A DNA stretch of 64,000 bases from Shewanella abyssi (GTDB lineage Bacteria > Pseudomonadota > Gammaproteobacteria > Enterobacterales > Shewanellaceae): NCBI RefSeq assembly GCF_023284025.1, contig NZ_JAKIKR010000014.1, forward strand, positions 1 to 64,000. Reading direction: 5' to 3'. The position numbers were made by a program, and so were the translations under genes. The notes beneath the pieces are model-generated. The model was given only the letters and a program-made list of their open reading frames with translations, made no database searches and had not been told where the DNA came from. Every line of letters starts with the position of its first letter. The stretch's first letter is position 1. Of this stretch, positions 1 to 9,164 are shown in pieces.

Positions 1-87
1 TGGAATTAAAAATCATTTTTTATTCTTTTTTACTTTCCGGCAGAGACGCTAAGCTTGCCAACATTAAACTGATACAGGGCCGTCCTT

Positions 88-1869
88 ATGTTGTTAAAAG
101 AGCTTTCATCACTCGCATCACCTTTGTCTTCTGGGCAGGTCGATAAACTAAAGCAGTTCACTGCTGAATTGAGTGCCGTACAACTTGCGTGGGTGAGTGG
201 CTATCTTGCTGCAACCTCAGAGCAAGGAACTTCAGTGGTACCACAAGCAACTGCTGAGCAAGTGATTACTATTTTATATGGTAGCCAAACCGGTAATGGT
301 CGTGGCGTTGCAGCAGAACTTGCTGAAAAGGCGCAAGCCCAAGGTTATGCGGTTAACCTCGTTTCCATGGGGGACTACAAAACCCGTCAACTAAAGCAAG
401 AAACATTAATGCTGTTTGTGGTCAGTACTCATGGCGAAGGTGAAGCTCCCGATGACGCCATTGAACTGCACAAGTTTTTAGCCTCAAAGCGTGCCCCTAA
501 ACTAGATAAGCTCAATTATTCGATATTGGCACTGGGTGATTCAAGTTACGAGTTCTTCTGCCAAACGGGTAAAGACTTCGATGTGCGCCTTGCAGCACTT
601 GGTGCAACATCAATTTCACCTTTAGTTGAGTGCGATGTGGACTATGAAGAACACGCCGCTAAGTGGCAGGAAAGCGTACTTGAAGCGGTTAAGCCGCTTG
701 TTCAAAGTACTGGTGCCAGTGTAGTGTCGATTGCGAGCACCACTCAATCAGCAACTGCTAGCTTTACCAAGCAAAAGCCCTACACGGCAGAGCTGCTGGT
801 GAGCCAAAAACTGACAGGCCGAGATTCTGACCGAGATGTTCGTCACGTCGAAATAGAGCTGGGTGATTCAGGTATTAGTTATCAAGCGGGTGACGCATTA
901 GGTGTTTGGTTTACCAACAGTGCAGCCTTGGTGAGTGAGTTGCTTGAAAATTTAAGTCTTAATGGCGATGACCAAGTCAGCCTTGGCAGCGACACAATGA
1001 GCTTGCGAGACGCACTGACTAACAAGAAAGAGTTAACTCAGCTTTACCCAGGCTTAGTCACTGGTTGGGCTGAATTGAGCCAAAATCAAGCACTACTCGA
1101 TATCAGTACCGATAAAGCCTTGGTGCGTGAATATGTTAATAACAACCAAGTTGCCGATTTAGTTCAGCAATTCCCTGCTAGCGTCAGCGCCGAGCAATTG
1201 GTTAGCTTGCTGCGTGGTATCACCCCAAGATTGTACTCGATAGCTTCTAGCCAAGCGGAAGTTGAATCTGAAGTGCATTTAACCGTGGCATTGGTTGAAG
1301 ATGAACGTGAAGGTGTGGCTCGATTTGGCGGCGCCTCTCAATTTCTAGCGAGTGCCGAAGAGGGTCAGCAAGTTAATGTCTACGTTGAGCCCAATAACCA
1401 CTTCCGTCTCCCCGAAAACCCAGACACTCCGGTCATCATGGTTGGCCCTGGTACTGGCGTGGCACCGTTTAGAGCTTTTATGCAGCAGCGCTCAGCTCAA
1501 GGTATTGCAGGTAATGCCTGGTTAATCTTTGGTAACCCTCATTTCGAGCAAGACTTTCTCTATCAAACTGAGTGGCAGCAGTATGTTCAAAGCGGTGAGC
1601 TGTCGCGTATTGATCTGGCATTCTCCCGCGACCAAGCTCACAAGGTGTATGTACAGCATAAAATTATCGAACAGGGTGAAACATTATGGCAGTGGCTTGA
1701 ATCGGGTGCTCATTTCTATGTTTGTGGTGATGCCGAGCGTATGGCAAAAGATGTTCACCAAGCACTGTTGGATGTCGTCATAAAGTTTGGTGGCAAAACC
1801 CCTGAGCAGGCTGAAGATTATCTAGAAACACTGCGAGCAGCTAAGCGTTACCAAAAAGACGTTTACTAG
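88..1869 (+). CDS. cysJ: Sulfite reductase [NADPH] flavoprotein alpha subunit
   Basis: Transfers electrons from NADPH through FAD and FMN to the CysI haemoprotein for reduction of sulfite to sulfide in the cytoplasm. Visible order: an N-terminal helix region with the LAWVSGY motif, a flavodoxin domain from about residue 62 (ILYGSQTGNG), an FAD domain with RLYSIASS, a nucleotide-binding GPGTGVAPFRAF motif, and the family-typical C-terminus YQKDVY. At 593 aa it is full length. It is followed after 100 bp by cysI and then by overlapping cysH, so it is probably the first gene of a cysJIH operon. Only 87 bp of upstream sequence are visible, so its promoter cannot be judged. Confidence 0.97.
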   Translation: MLLKELSSLASPLSSGQVDKLKQFTAELSAVQLAWVSGYLAATSEQGTSVVPQATAEQVITILYGSQTGNGRGVAAELAEKAQAQGYAVNLVSMGDYKTRQLKQETLMLFVVSTHGEGEAPDDAIELHKFLASKRAPKLDKLNYSILALGDSSYEFFCQTGKDFDVRLAALGATSISPLVECDVDYEEHAAKWQESVLEAVKPLVQSTGASVVSIASTTQSATASFTKQKPYTAELLVSQKLTGRDSDRDVRHVEIELGDSGISYQAGDALGVWFTNSAALVSELLENLSLNGDDQVSLGSDTMSLRDALTNKKELTQLYPGLVTGWAELSQNQALLDISTDKALVREYVNNNQVADLVQQFPASVSAEQLVSLLRGITPRLYSIASSQAEVESEVHLTVALVEDEREGVARFGGASQFLASAEEGQQVNVYVEPNNHFRLPENPDTPVIMVGPGTGVAPFRAFMQQRSAQGIAGNAWLIFGNPHFEQDFLYQTEWQQYVQSGELSRIDLAFSRDQAHKVYVQHKIIEQGETLWQWLESGAHFYVCGDAERMAKDVHQALLDVVIKFGGKTPEQAEDYLETLRAAKRYQKDVY

Positions 1870-1969
1870 TCTTTTACAAGATTGGCCTTGATTAAGAACC
1901 CATTGATGAGTCGCTGGCAACACTAACGTCAGCGCTAAATATATAAAGAATAATAGAGAGTATCTTGCT

Positions 1970-3667
1970 ATGAGTGAGAAGAAGTTAGCAATAAACGAGT
2001 ATTTAAAGACTGACAGTGATTACCTGCGTGGCACCATTCAAGAAGGTTTGGATACGGCTGTCACTGGTGCCTTTAGTGAAGGTGACCAGCAGTTAATTAA
2101 ATTCCACGGCTTCTATCAGCAAGATGACCGCGATCTACGTAATGAACGTAAAGAGCAAAAACTGGAGCCTTTATACAGCTTTATGCTGCGTGCTCGTGTT
2201 GCGGGCGGTGTATGTTCGCCTAAGCAGTGGTTAGCGGTTGATGAGATAGCCTCTAACTTAACCAGCTCTAACAGTATTCGTCTAACGACGCGTCAGACGT
2301 TTCAATATCATGGTATTTCAAAGCGTAATTTGAAGACCATCATCAAAGATCTTGATCGCGAAGCATTAGATTCTATTGCAGCTTGCGGTGATGTGAACCG
2401 TAACGTGATGTGTAATCCAAATCCGGTTGAATCTAAGCTGCACCAGCAAGCTTATGCTTACGCGAAAAAGTTGTCGGACAACATGCTGCCGCACACCAAA
2501 GCTTACGCAGAGATCTGGTTAGATGATGAAAAGCTAGTGACCACCGAAGGTGAAGAGGTTGAGCCCGTTTATGGTAAAACGTATCTGCCACGTAAGTTTA
2601 AAATGGCAGTCGCTGTGCCACCGGATAACGATGTAGACGTTTACACCAATGATTTAGGATTTATAGCCGTTGCCGAAGCGGGCGAACTTGTTGGCTTTAA
2701 CCTGGTTGCGGGTGGCGGCATGGGCTCGACTCATGGTGAAGTGACTACCTTCCCACGTTTAGCAGATGACTTTGGTTATATCAAAGCGGAAGATACGCTT
2801 AAGTTTGCTGAAGCGATAATGACGGTGCAACGTGATTGGGGAAATCGAGAAAATCGTAAGTTATCACGTCTTAAGTACACCATTGTTAAGCATGGCTATG
2901 ACGTCTTCAAGGCCGAAGTTGAAAAGCGCACCGGGATTAACTTTGAGCCCAAACGCGATGTTGTGATTGGCGACCGTGGTGATCGATATGGCTGGAAGCA
3001 GGGCGTTGATGACAACTGGCACTTAACCCTCTTTATTGAAGGTGGTCGTGTTAAAGATTTGCCAGGGCAACCTTTGCAAACAGGGCTTAGAGAGATAGCG
3101 AAAATTCACCAAGGTGATTTCCGCATGACCTCTAACCAGAATATTATAGTGGCCGGCGTGCCAGCGGCAGATAAAGACAAAGTCGAAGCGCTGGCAAGAC
3201 AACACGGCCTAATGGGTAAGCTTATTAGCGAAACACGTGGCCGCTCTATTGCCTGTGTAGCATTGCCGACCTGCGCGTTAGCAATGGCTGAAGCTGAGCG
3301 TTATTTCCCGGACTTTCTAACCAAGGTAGAAGCCTTGCAAGATAAGCATGGTTTCTTAGATCAAGGTATTGTCATTCGCATGACAGGTTGCCCTAATGGC
3401 TGCGCTCGTCCGTTTGCCGCAGAAATTGGTTTAGTGGGTAAAGCTCCTGGTCGTTATAATCTCTACCTTGGCGCGAGCTATGAAGGAACACGACTCAATA
3501 AACTCTACCGTGAGAATATTCAGGAAACTGAAATTCTTGCTGAACTTGATGGCTTGTTTGCTCGTTATGTCGCTGAGCGAGAAACAGCTGAAACGTTTGG
3601 TAACTATACCGTTCGTATTGGTGTAGTGGCCGCAGTGATTGATGCTGCTAAGGAATTTCATGGCTGA
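1970..3667 (+). CDS. cysI: Sulfite reductase [NADPH] haemoprotein beta subunit
   Basis: Catalytic subunit that reduces sulfite to sulfide by six electrons using sirohaem coupled to a 4Fe-4S cluster. The four cluster and sirohaem cysteines are visible in [19 protein letters not shown] and [11 protein letters not shown]. At 565 aa it is the normal family length. It lies 100 bp downstream of cysJ, and its last 8 bases overlap the start of cysH, which suggests translational coupling. The sirohaem requirement links it to the cobA gene at about 12.1 kb. Confidence 0.97.
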   Translation: MSEKKLAINEYLKTDSDYLRGTIQEGLDTAVTGAFSEGDQQLIKFHGFYQQDDRDLRNERKEQKLEPLYSFMLRARVAGGVCSPKQWLAVDEIASNLTSSNSIRLTTRQTFQYHGISKRNLKTIIKDLDREALDSIAACGDVNRNVMCNPNPVESKLHQQAYAYAKKLSDNMLPHTKAYAEIWLDDEKLVTTEGEEVEPVYGKTYLPRKFKMAVAVPPDNDVDVYTNDLGFIAVAEAGELVGFNLVAGGGMGSTHGEVTTFPRLADDFGYIKAEDTLKFAEAIMTVQRDWGNRENRKLSRLKYTIVKHGYDVFKAEVEKRTGINFEPKRDVVIGDRGDRYGWKQGVDDNWHLTLFIEGGRVKDLPGQPLQTGLREIAKIHQGDFRMTSNQNIIVAGVPAADKDKVEALARQHGLMGKLISETRGRSIACVALPTCALAMAEAERYFPDFLTKVEALQDKHGFLDQGIVIRMTGCPNGCARPFAAEIGLVGKAPGRYNLYLGASYEGTRLNKLYRENIQETEILAELDGLFARYVAERETAETFGNYTVRIGVVAAVIDAAKEFHG

Positions 3668-4424
3668 TCTGCAGATAGAATCTGTTATCTCTAAAGATGC
3701 GCTGGCAGCCTTGCTGACAGCGCCAGTAATAGAGCAGCGTAGCGAACTTGAAAAAGTGAACCGTTTTCTCGATGAGCTAACGCCTGAGCTGCGAGTCCGA
3801 TGGGCGCTGGAGTATCTGCCTGGTAACGCGGCATTGTCGTCAAGTTTCGGTATTCAAGCAGCGGTGATGTTGCATATGTTGAGCGCTGAAAAGCCCGACA
3901 TTCCGGTGATCTTAACCGATACTGGCTACTTGTTTAGCCAAACCTATCGGTTTATTGATGAGTTGACTGAGCGGTTGAAGCTGAATCTTAAGGTATATGC
4001 CTCACCGTTAAGCTCAGCTTGGCAAGAAGCTAAGTTTGGTTTTCTTTGGTTGCAAGGTCTTGATGGCTTAGATCGTTACAACCAAATCAATAAAGTCGAG
4101 CCTATGCAGCGGGCGTTAAAGGAGCTAGATGTTGGCACCTGGTTCGCAGGGCTTAGACGCTCGCAATCAAGTACTCGCGAAGCGCTACAGGTGCTAGCCA
4201 TTCATGGTAACCGTTATAAAGTGCTACCAATTATTGATTGGAACAATAAACAGGTACACGAATATTTAACGGCTTTTGAGCTGCCTTACCATCCATTATG
4301 GGACCAAGGTTATGTTTCCGTAGGTGATATTCACTCAAGTAAACCGCTTGAAGTGGGGATGACTGAAGAGGAGACCAGGTTCAACGGTGTTAAACGTGAA
4401 TGTGGCTTACATTACGATATATAA
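3660..4424 (+). CDS. cysH: Phosphoadenosine phosphosulfate (PAPS) reductase
   Basis: Reduces PAPS to sulfite with thioredoxin as electron donor. The [15 protein letters not shown] segment and the C-terminal KRECGLH motif carrying the catalytic cysteine are present. The paired cysteines of the iron-sulfur APS reductases are absent, so this is the PAPS type, which agrees with the cysC kinase at 17.2 kb. The frame is open from 3639, but the start at 3660 (MADLQIES) is preferred because AAGGA lies 6-10 bases upstream and it gives the normal N-terminus. The start lies inside the end of cysI (8-base overlap). Confidence 0.95.
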   Translation: MADLQIESVISKDALAALLTAPVIEQRSELEKVNRFLDELTPELRVRWALEYLPGNAALSSSFGIQAAVMLHMLSAEKPDIPVILTDTGYLFSQTYRFIDELTERLKLNLKVYASPLSSAWQEAKFGFLWLQGLDGLDRYNQINKVEPMQRALKELDVGTWFAGLRRSQSSTREALQVLAIHGNRYKVLPIIDWNNKQVHEYLTAFELPYHPLWDQGYVSVGDIHSSKPLEVGMTEEETRFNGVKRECGLHYDI

Positions 4425-5201
4425 CACCGAGACGAACTGGTCGATATATTGCTGCGTGTTAAGGTTTAATTAAGTGGTACGAATGTACATTTTACGCTTT
4501 ACCTATAAGTTGATTATTATTTTAACCTCATATAAATAAAGGGCTTTAGCTGCTTTCAATCTCTTTCGGTAAGAATTTGTACATTTTTACTCACATGGTT
4601 ATGCACAGCGGTTTTTTTTAGTCTATAGTTCAACGTTCCCGTAGATGGTTTTAGGAAACTGTTCTGTATCAAGCCTGTTTGGGCTGCGCAATATTTAGTC
4701 TTCCGGTGGCTTAGTTTATGGTTGAGAATTGTATTAATTCTCCTATCAATATAGCTTCTCTAAATATCGCAGACAGAGCCGTCAGTAACCAAACAAACCA
4801 AGCTCAGTTTCGCTCATCATTAGGTGGCTTTATTGAGTGCTTAGATTGGCTTGCTAGCGCCAGCTCATCCAAAGCGAGTTATCCCCCAAGTAGTCTGATT
4901 GGACTGCTTGGGGCTTATCACATATCCACTATGCTCATCATCTTCTTAAACCTTTCTTTATGTTGTTTCCCTACAGTGGATAGTTGTGACTCGATGTAAG
5001 TGAACCAGCCTTACGCTTGAACATAGCTTGATACGAAATCAAATGCTTAGGTTATATATTTCATTAAATAATGATGTAATATATCCTGCTAAGTAATTTG
5101 TATTATTAGATCGCCACCGGTTGTTGGGTTAAACATGCAGTGGCAGCGTTAAACATAGTGTCAATGATTGGATTGATGGAATTATTAAATGGAGTTTTTA
5201 A
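4425..5201. other. 777-bp gene-poor interval with one strong hairpin
   Basis: No convincing gene is visible. A 93-codon frame at 4718-4999 has no recognisable domain and no clear ribosome site. The interval is AT-rich apart from a GC-rich hairpin at 4884-4913, listed separately. The last 40 bases lead into the next gene (GGAG at 5191-5194). Confidence 0.5.
4884..4913. other. 12-bp-stem hairpin of unknown role
   Basis: CCCCAAGTAGTC (4884-4895), loop TGATTG, then GACTGCTTGGGG (4902-4913). Eleven of twelve pairs are Watson-Crick and one can be G-U or A-C depending on the strand. No T-run follows on either strand, so it is not a typical intrinsic terminator. It stands alone in the cysH-5202 interval. 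Confidence 0.55.
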
Positions 5202-6926
5202 ATGAATAAGATGCTAGTTGCAGCGGCTGTTGTTGCCGTTGGTGCAGGTGGGTATTGGTATAGTCAACAAGAGGTTGAAGTATCAGCAAGTGATAACGAT
5301 GTCATGGCTTATATCCCTGCTGACACCCCCATATTTTCTGCACAGCTGCAGCCATTCCCGATCAAGTCATATATCAATTCACTTTCTGACGCTTATAAGC
5401 AATCCGGTGCAAACTCGTTAGGTGAGTGGGAAGATGAGGACGAGCCTCGGGCACAGTTTTTTCTTAGCCTAATGAAGTCATATTTAGCGGCAATGAAGGA
5501 TGGTGACACTTTTGTTAGTACATTCGGCTTAGCTGACAATGTCCGTAGCTACTTTTATACCCTCGGCGCAATGCCTGTGCTTAAGCTTGAAGTGACTAAT
5601 GCCGATGCGATATGGGCATTACTGGATAAAGCTGAAATTGACAGTGGTTTAAAGCATGTTCCAGCTCAACTCAAGGGCGTCAATTACCGCAGTTATCGGC
5701 TTACTGACACAAATGAAGATGAGCATATTAATCTTGTTGTAGCAGTATATGATTCGATTTTAACACTGACTTTAGATACATCATTTAGTGAACCCGCTTT
5801 ATTGGAAACAGCCCTAGCGGTGACACCCGTTGAGCATTCAATTGTCGACGCTAAAATTATTGAAGATATCATTGCTAAACATGGTTTTACCAATGAAGGT
5901 ATCAGCTATATCAATCATCAGGAGATTGTAAAAGCATTCACTAGCACTGATGGCAATCAACTGGCCCGTCAAATGACTAAGTTATTTGAAATGGCAGAAG
6001 AAGATCCTTTTGTTGAACTGAGATCGCCAGTATGCAACCAAGAGTTGTCGGCAATTGCTGCCAACTGGCCGCGTACGGTTGCCGGTTATGACAAAATGGA
6101 TATTACAAGTACAGAAAGCTCACTGAGTTATAGAGTGGTTTTTGAAAGTAAAAACCAAATTATGCTCGATGCATATCAACAGATGCGCGGATATATTCCA
6201 GCTTATGTGCAAGATATTGATAACAGCGTCGCGACGCTAGGATTAGGTATCGATATCAACCAAATGGTGCCATCTTTACAGGCCATTTGGGATGAGATGT
6301 TAACGCCTGAATATCAGTGCGCGCCATTGCAAGAGATGCAAGCACAGATGAGTCAACAGAGCCCTGCCATGCTTGGTATGGTTACCGGAATGGCGAATGG
6401 GGTCAAAGGTGTTGGTTTGTCAGTGATTGACTATAAGATCAATGATGATGTTGACTCTCCTGAGATTGAAAGCTTGGATGCGGTGATGACCTTGTCTGCC
6501 GAAAACCCAGCCATGCTGTTTAATATGGTTAAGCCATTCGCTCCTGAGCTGGCCAACATTCAATTACCGACAGATGGCAGTGCGATTGTTTTGAACGATG
6601 TATTGCCGATGCCTCCAGAGATGAAAGTCACCGCTAAGTTAGCAGTAAAGGGCAACCATTTGGTGTTGTTCTTTGGTGATAAAGGTGAAGCGGTTGCCAA
6701 TACGCTTAGCTCTGAGCCTATAGCAAGCAATGGCTTGCTAGCAATGTCAGCTGACTATATGAAAATGTTTGCGCCGCTGCTTAAGTTTATTGAGCTCACT
6801 GGAGAGCCAGTTCCAGAGGAGTTCAAGGCGATGAAGGATTATGATATGCGCGTTAAAGTTGAGCTTGATGTCGATGATAAAGGTATTATTATTGATTCGA
6901 CAGTGAATTCGCGCGCTGGCAAGTAA
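5202..6926 (+). CDS. Unrecognised membrane-anchored or exported protein
   Basis: I do not recognise this 574-aa protein. It begins MNKMLVAAAVVAVGAGGYWYSQ, a short charged start and hydrophobic helix that could be a signal anchor or uncleaved signal, followed by an acidic, soluble and probably periplasmic domain without obvious catalytic motifs. Only two or three cysteines are visible (PVCNQE, YQCAP), which could form one disulfide. It has GGAG 7 bases upstream of its ATG and a terminator-like hairpin after its stop, so it is probably monocistronic. The length and even codon use argue that it is a real gene. Confidence 0.8.
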   Translation: MNKMLVAAAVVAVGAGGYWYSQQEVEVSASDNDVMAYIPADTPIFSAQLQPFPIKSYINSLSDAYKQSGANSLGEWEDEDEPRAQFFLSLMKSYLAAMKDGDTFVSTFGLADNVRSYFYTLGAMPVLKLEVTNADAIWALLDKAEIDSGLKHVPAQLKGVNYRSYRLTDTNEDEHINLVVAVYDSILTLTLDTSFSEPALLETALAVTPVEHSIVDAKIIEDIIAKHGFTNEGISYINHQEIVKAFTSTDGNQLARQMTKLFEMAEEDPFVELRSPVCNQELSAIAANWPRTVAGYDKMDITSTESSLSYRVVFESKNQIMLDAYQQMRGYIPAYVQDIDNSVATLGLGIDINQMVPSLQAIWDEMLTPEYQCAPLQEMQAQMSQQSPAMLGMVTGMANGVKGVGLSVIDYKINDDVDSPEIESLDAVMTLSAENPAMLFNMVKPFAPELANIQLPTDGSAIVLNDVLPMPPEMKVTAKLAVKGNHLVLFFGDKGEAVANTLSSEPIASNGLLAMSADYMKMFAPLLKFIELTGEPVPEEFKAMKDYDMRVKVELDVDDKGIIIDSTVNSRAGK

Positions 6927-6953
6927 CCTTAAGTACAAGGTTAAAACCATTGA

Positions 6954-6985
6954 AAAAACGCCAGTGTAAAAAGCTGGCATTTTTA
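6954..6985 (+). terminator. Rho-independent terminator
   Basis: GCCAG (6960-6964), loop, CTGGC (6974-6978), then ATTTTT. An A-run precedes the stem. It lies 28 bases after the stop of the 5202-6926 gene. Confidence 0.7.
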
Positions 6986-7024
6986 TCTTCATCTTTAAGA
7001 TAGTGTCGATTTAGGGGAATTAGT

Positions 7025-7438
7025 TTGATTGTTGCTGGGCTCTTTTTAAAAGCGAATGAGGTTAGGGTTGTGACGCTAACAGGAGAGCGTGCAAGTCATA
7101 GTTTGATCGCGCCGAAAGTCACTAAATTTAGTTTACTTAAAAATCCTACACAAACTGATGTGGTTGCATTTATCGCTCAAATAAGTCATCACATCAGTGA
7201 TTTTTCTGTTGATAAATTGGTGCTTAATCGGCGAGCGACAACAGGGCAGGGTGCAGGCGGAGCTGGCACATTTTTGATGGAAGGCGCTATTCTTGCAACA
7301 TGCAGTTGTGAGGTTGAGTTTATCCACCCCGCCACATTACGGGCGTCAGACAAGAAGTATAGTGAGCTTAAAAGTTGTCGCCCTAAGACGGTTGATTTAG
7401 GTAAGGCCTACGATTTGGCATTTGAATGCTTAGGCTAA
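7025..7438 (+). CDS. DUF3010 family protein
   Basis: A 137-aa protein that resembles the DUF3010 family of marine gammaproteobacteria, with no known function. The LxGxRASHSLIAPKVTKF segment, the RRATTGQGAGGAGTFLMEGAIL glycine-rich segment and the C-terminal CRPKTVDLGKAYDLAF are the parts I recognise. Alternating beta-rich N-terminus and the TGQGAGG loop suggest an RNase H-like fold, which is an inference. It starts at TTG 7025, with AGGGGAA placed 6-12 bases upstream. It stands alone between two terminated units. Confidence 0.75.
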   Translation: MIVAGLFLKANEVRVVTLTGERASHSLIAPKVTKFSLLKNPTQTDVVAFIAQISHHISDFSVDKLVLNRRATTGQGAGGAGTFLMEGAILATCSCEVEFIHPATLRASDKKYSELKSCRPKTVDLGKAYDLAFECLG

Positions 7439-7532
7439 AGAGTTACTACCAGCGTAGGTGAACTTTTTGTTTTGCGGCTATGATTAGTGGTATAACAATG
7501 ACAGGCAACATAGTAAAAATTAGGTGAAAGCA

Positions 7533-8117
7533 ATGATTAAAACAATGATGAAGAAAACGTCAAAAATACTTTTAGCGGCAGCTCTACTGTTACCATTAAC
7601 GGCCATGGCGACCGATTTAAAGGTGGGTGACACAGCGCCCAATTTTAAGCTTCAGGCCACTGATGGCCACTTCTATCAACTGAGTGACTATAAAGGCAAG
7701 CAGACGCTAGTATTGGCATGGTATCCAATGGCGAATACGCATGGTTGTACCCTCGAATGTAAGTCTTTAGTACAGAAAGGGCACCTGATCCGCGAGTACA
7801 ACGCGGTATATATGATGGTGAGCGTCGACGATCTTGAAGATAACCAAGCGTTTGCTAAAGAGCAAAAAGCAGACTTTCCAATGCTGAGCGATCCGACCAA
7901 AGAAACGGCCAAAGCCTATGATGTGCTTAATTTTGTCCGTGTTGCCAGCCGAGTGACTTTTTACATCGGTGAAGATGGTAAGATTTTAAAAATTGATGAT
8001 GACATCAATGCCGAAACGGCAGCTGAAGACATTGCTGCAACGTTAAAGGTGCTTGGGATTGAAAAAGCGGCTGAAGATGAGCCTGCTAGCAGTAGCGAAT
8101 CAGCTCAAGTAGAGTAG
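7533..8117 (+). CDS. Exported PrxQ/Bcp-like peroxiredoxin
   Basis: A thiol peroxidase of the AhpC/TSA superfamily, likely periplasmic. It has a signal peptide ending AMA-TDL near residue 27, then GDTAPNFKLQATDG and the active-site block THGCTLECKSL, with C72 (peroxidatic) and C76. Bcp proteins usually carry the resolving cysteine five residues after the first; here the spacing is four. The acidic C-terminal tail (EDEPASSSES) is unusual. The frame is open from GTG 7524, but ATG 7533 has TAGGTG at suitable spacing. The role is inferred as detoxification of peroxides in the envelope; the electron donor is unknown. Confidence 0.85.
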   Translation: MIKTMMKKTSKILLAAALLLPLTAMATDLKVGDTAPNFKLQATDGHFYQLSDYKGKQTLVLAWYPMANTHGCTLECKSLVQKGHLIREYNAVYMMVSVDDLEDNQAFAKEQKADFPMLSDPTKETAKAYDVLNFVRVASRVTFYIGEDGKILKIDDDINAETAAEDIAATLKVLGIEKAAEDEPASSSESAQVE

Positions 8118-8165
8118 ATTTCAGCTGTTCTAATGGCATTATAGTTTTAAGCTGTATTTGATATT

Positions 8166-8200
8166 AAAAAGCCCAACACTTTATGTGTTGGGCTTTTTTA
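8166..8200. terminator. Bidirectional Rho-independent terminator
   Basis: AAAAAGCCCAACAC (8166-8179), loop TTTAT, then GTGTTGGGCTTTTTT. The A-run and T-run on either side serve both the peroxiredoxin gene (plus) and the converging RIO kinase gene (minus). Confidence 0.92.
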
Positions 8201-8232
8201 TAATTAGTTTACAGAGAAGAAAGGCTACTTAC

Positions 8233-9096
8233 TTAATACTCATCTTGTGCTGCGGCATCACTGATCCGCTCTTTGCGTTCTTGTTCCTCTTCGAATGCCG
8301 CTTGGATCTCTTCCAATACCGCATTGATATCCGCGGTATGCTCACTCTCAACAAATTCGCCGGTTAATTCACTCTCTGGTGTAAGATCGCCTGATTCAAA
8401 TTTCAGCCACATCTCTTGCGCATACTTGGTTTTGAGCACCGAGGGAGCAAACTGGCCATAATATTGGGTCATGTTATTCACATCACGCAATAACATGCGC
8501 TTGGCGTTATTATTTGCTGCAGCATCGACAGCTTGTGGTAGATCGATAATCACAGGACCAATATCATCTAGCAGCACATTAAATTCAGACAAGTCGCCAT
8601 GGATAAGACCGGCACAAAGCATACGCTGCACATCTTTCATGACTTGATAATGGTGGGCGATGGCCATCTCTGCTGTGAGGGTAATATCGTTTAATCTAGG
8701 TGCAACGTAGCCAGCGTCATCGGTCACCAGCTCCATCAGCAAAACACCGTCAAAGCAGCCGTAGGGTTGAGGCACTCGTACTCCAGCGTAAGCGAGGCGA
8801 TACAAAGCATCGACTTCGGCATTCTGCCAGGCTTGCTCCTGCTCTTGACGGCCATAATTGGAGCCTTTTTCCATCGCACGAGCACGGCGGCTATTGCGAC
8901 CTTTACGGCCTTCACGATATTCGACAGCTTTTTTAAAGCTACGTTTGTCGGCTTCTTTGTAGATTTTCGCGCAGCGGACATCATCACCACATCTTACGAT
9001 ATAGACGTCGGCTTCTTTTCCACTCATTAACGGACGAATAACTTCGTCTATTAATCCTTCATCAACCAATGGTTGGAGTCGTTTAGGGGTTTTCAT
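8233..9096 (-). CDS. RIO-type serine/threonine protein kinase
   Basis: An atypical kinase or ATPase of the RIO1 group. Visible motifs are the ATP-binding MSGKEADVYIVR with the lysine in CAKIYKEADKRSF, the catalytic loop HGDLSEFNVLLDD and the metal-binding IDLPQAV (the DFG equivalent). At 287 aa it has the usual bacterial length; the C-terminal 60 residues are acidic and Glu-rich. In archaea and eukaryotes RIO kinases act in ribosome maturation; the bacterial role is unclear. It converges on the peroxiredoxin gene across a shared terminator. Confidence 0.9.
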   Translation of the reverse strand: MKTPKRLQPLVDEGLIDEVIRPLMSGKEADVYIVRCGDDVRCAKIYKEADKRSFKKAVEYREGRKGRNSRRARAMEKGSNYGRQEQEQAWQNAEVDALYRLAYAGVRVPQPYGCFDGVLLMELVTDDAGYVAPRLNDITLTAEMAIAHHYQVMKDVQRMLCAGLIHGDLSEFNVLLDDIGPVIIDLPQAVDAAANNNAKRMLLRDVNNMTQYYGQFAPSVLKTKYAQEMWLKFESGDLTPESELTGEFVESEHTADINAVLEEIQAAFEEEQERKERISDAAAQDEY

Positions 9097-9164
9097 AGTG
9101 CCCTTATACCCTACTTAAGCAAGCGATGGAACAAAAGTGCGGATCTTCATCGTAAAAGATGCCT

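Noticed and set aside
4718..4999. 93-codon open frame on the plus strand
   Set aside because: No ribosome site, no recognisable pattern, odd composition, and the strong hairpin 4884-4913 lies within it; it is probably not a gene.
8158..8367. Plus-strand frame antisense to the RIO kinase gene
   Set aside because: A shadow of the terminator and the coding gene, with no independent signal.
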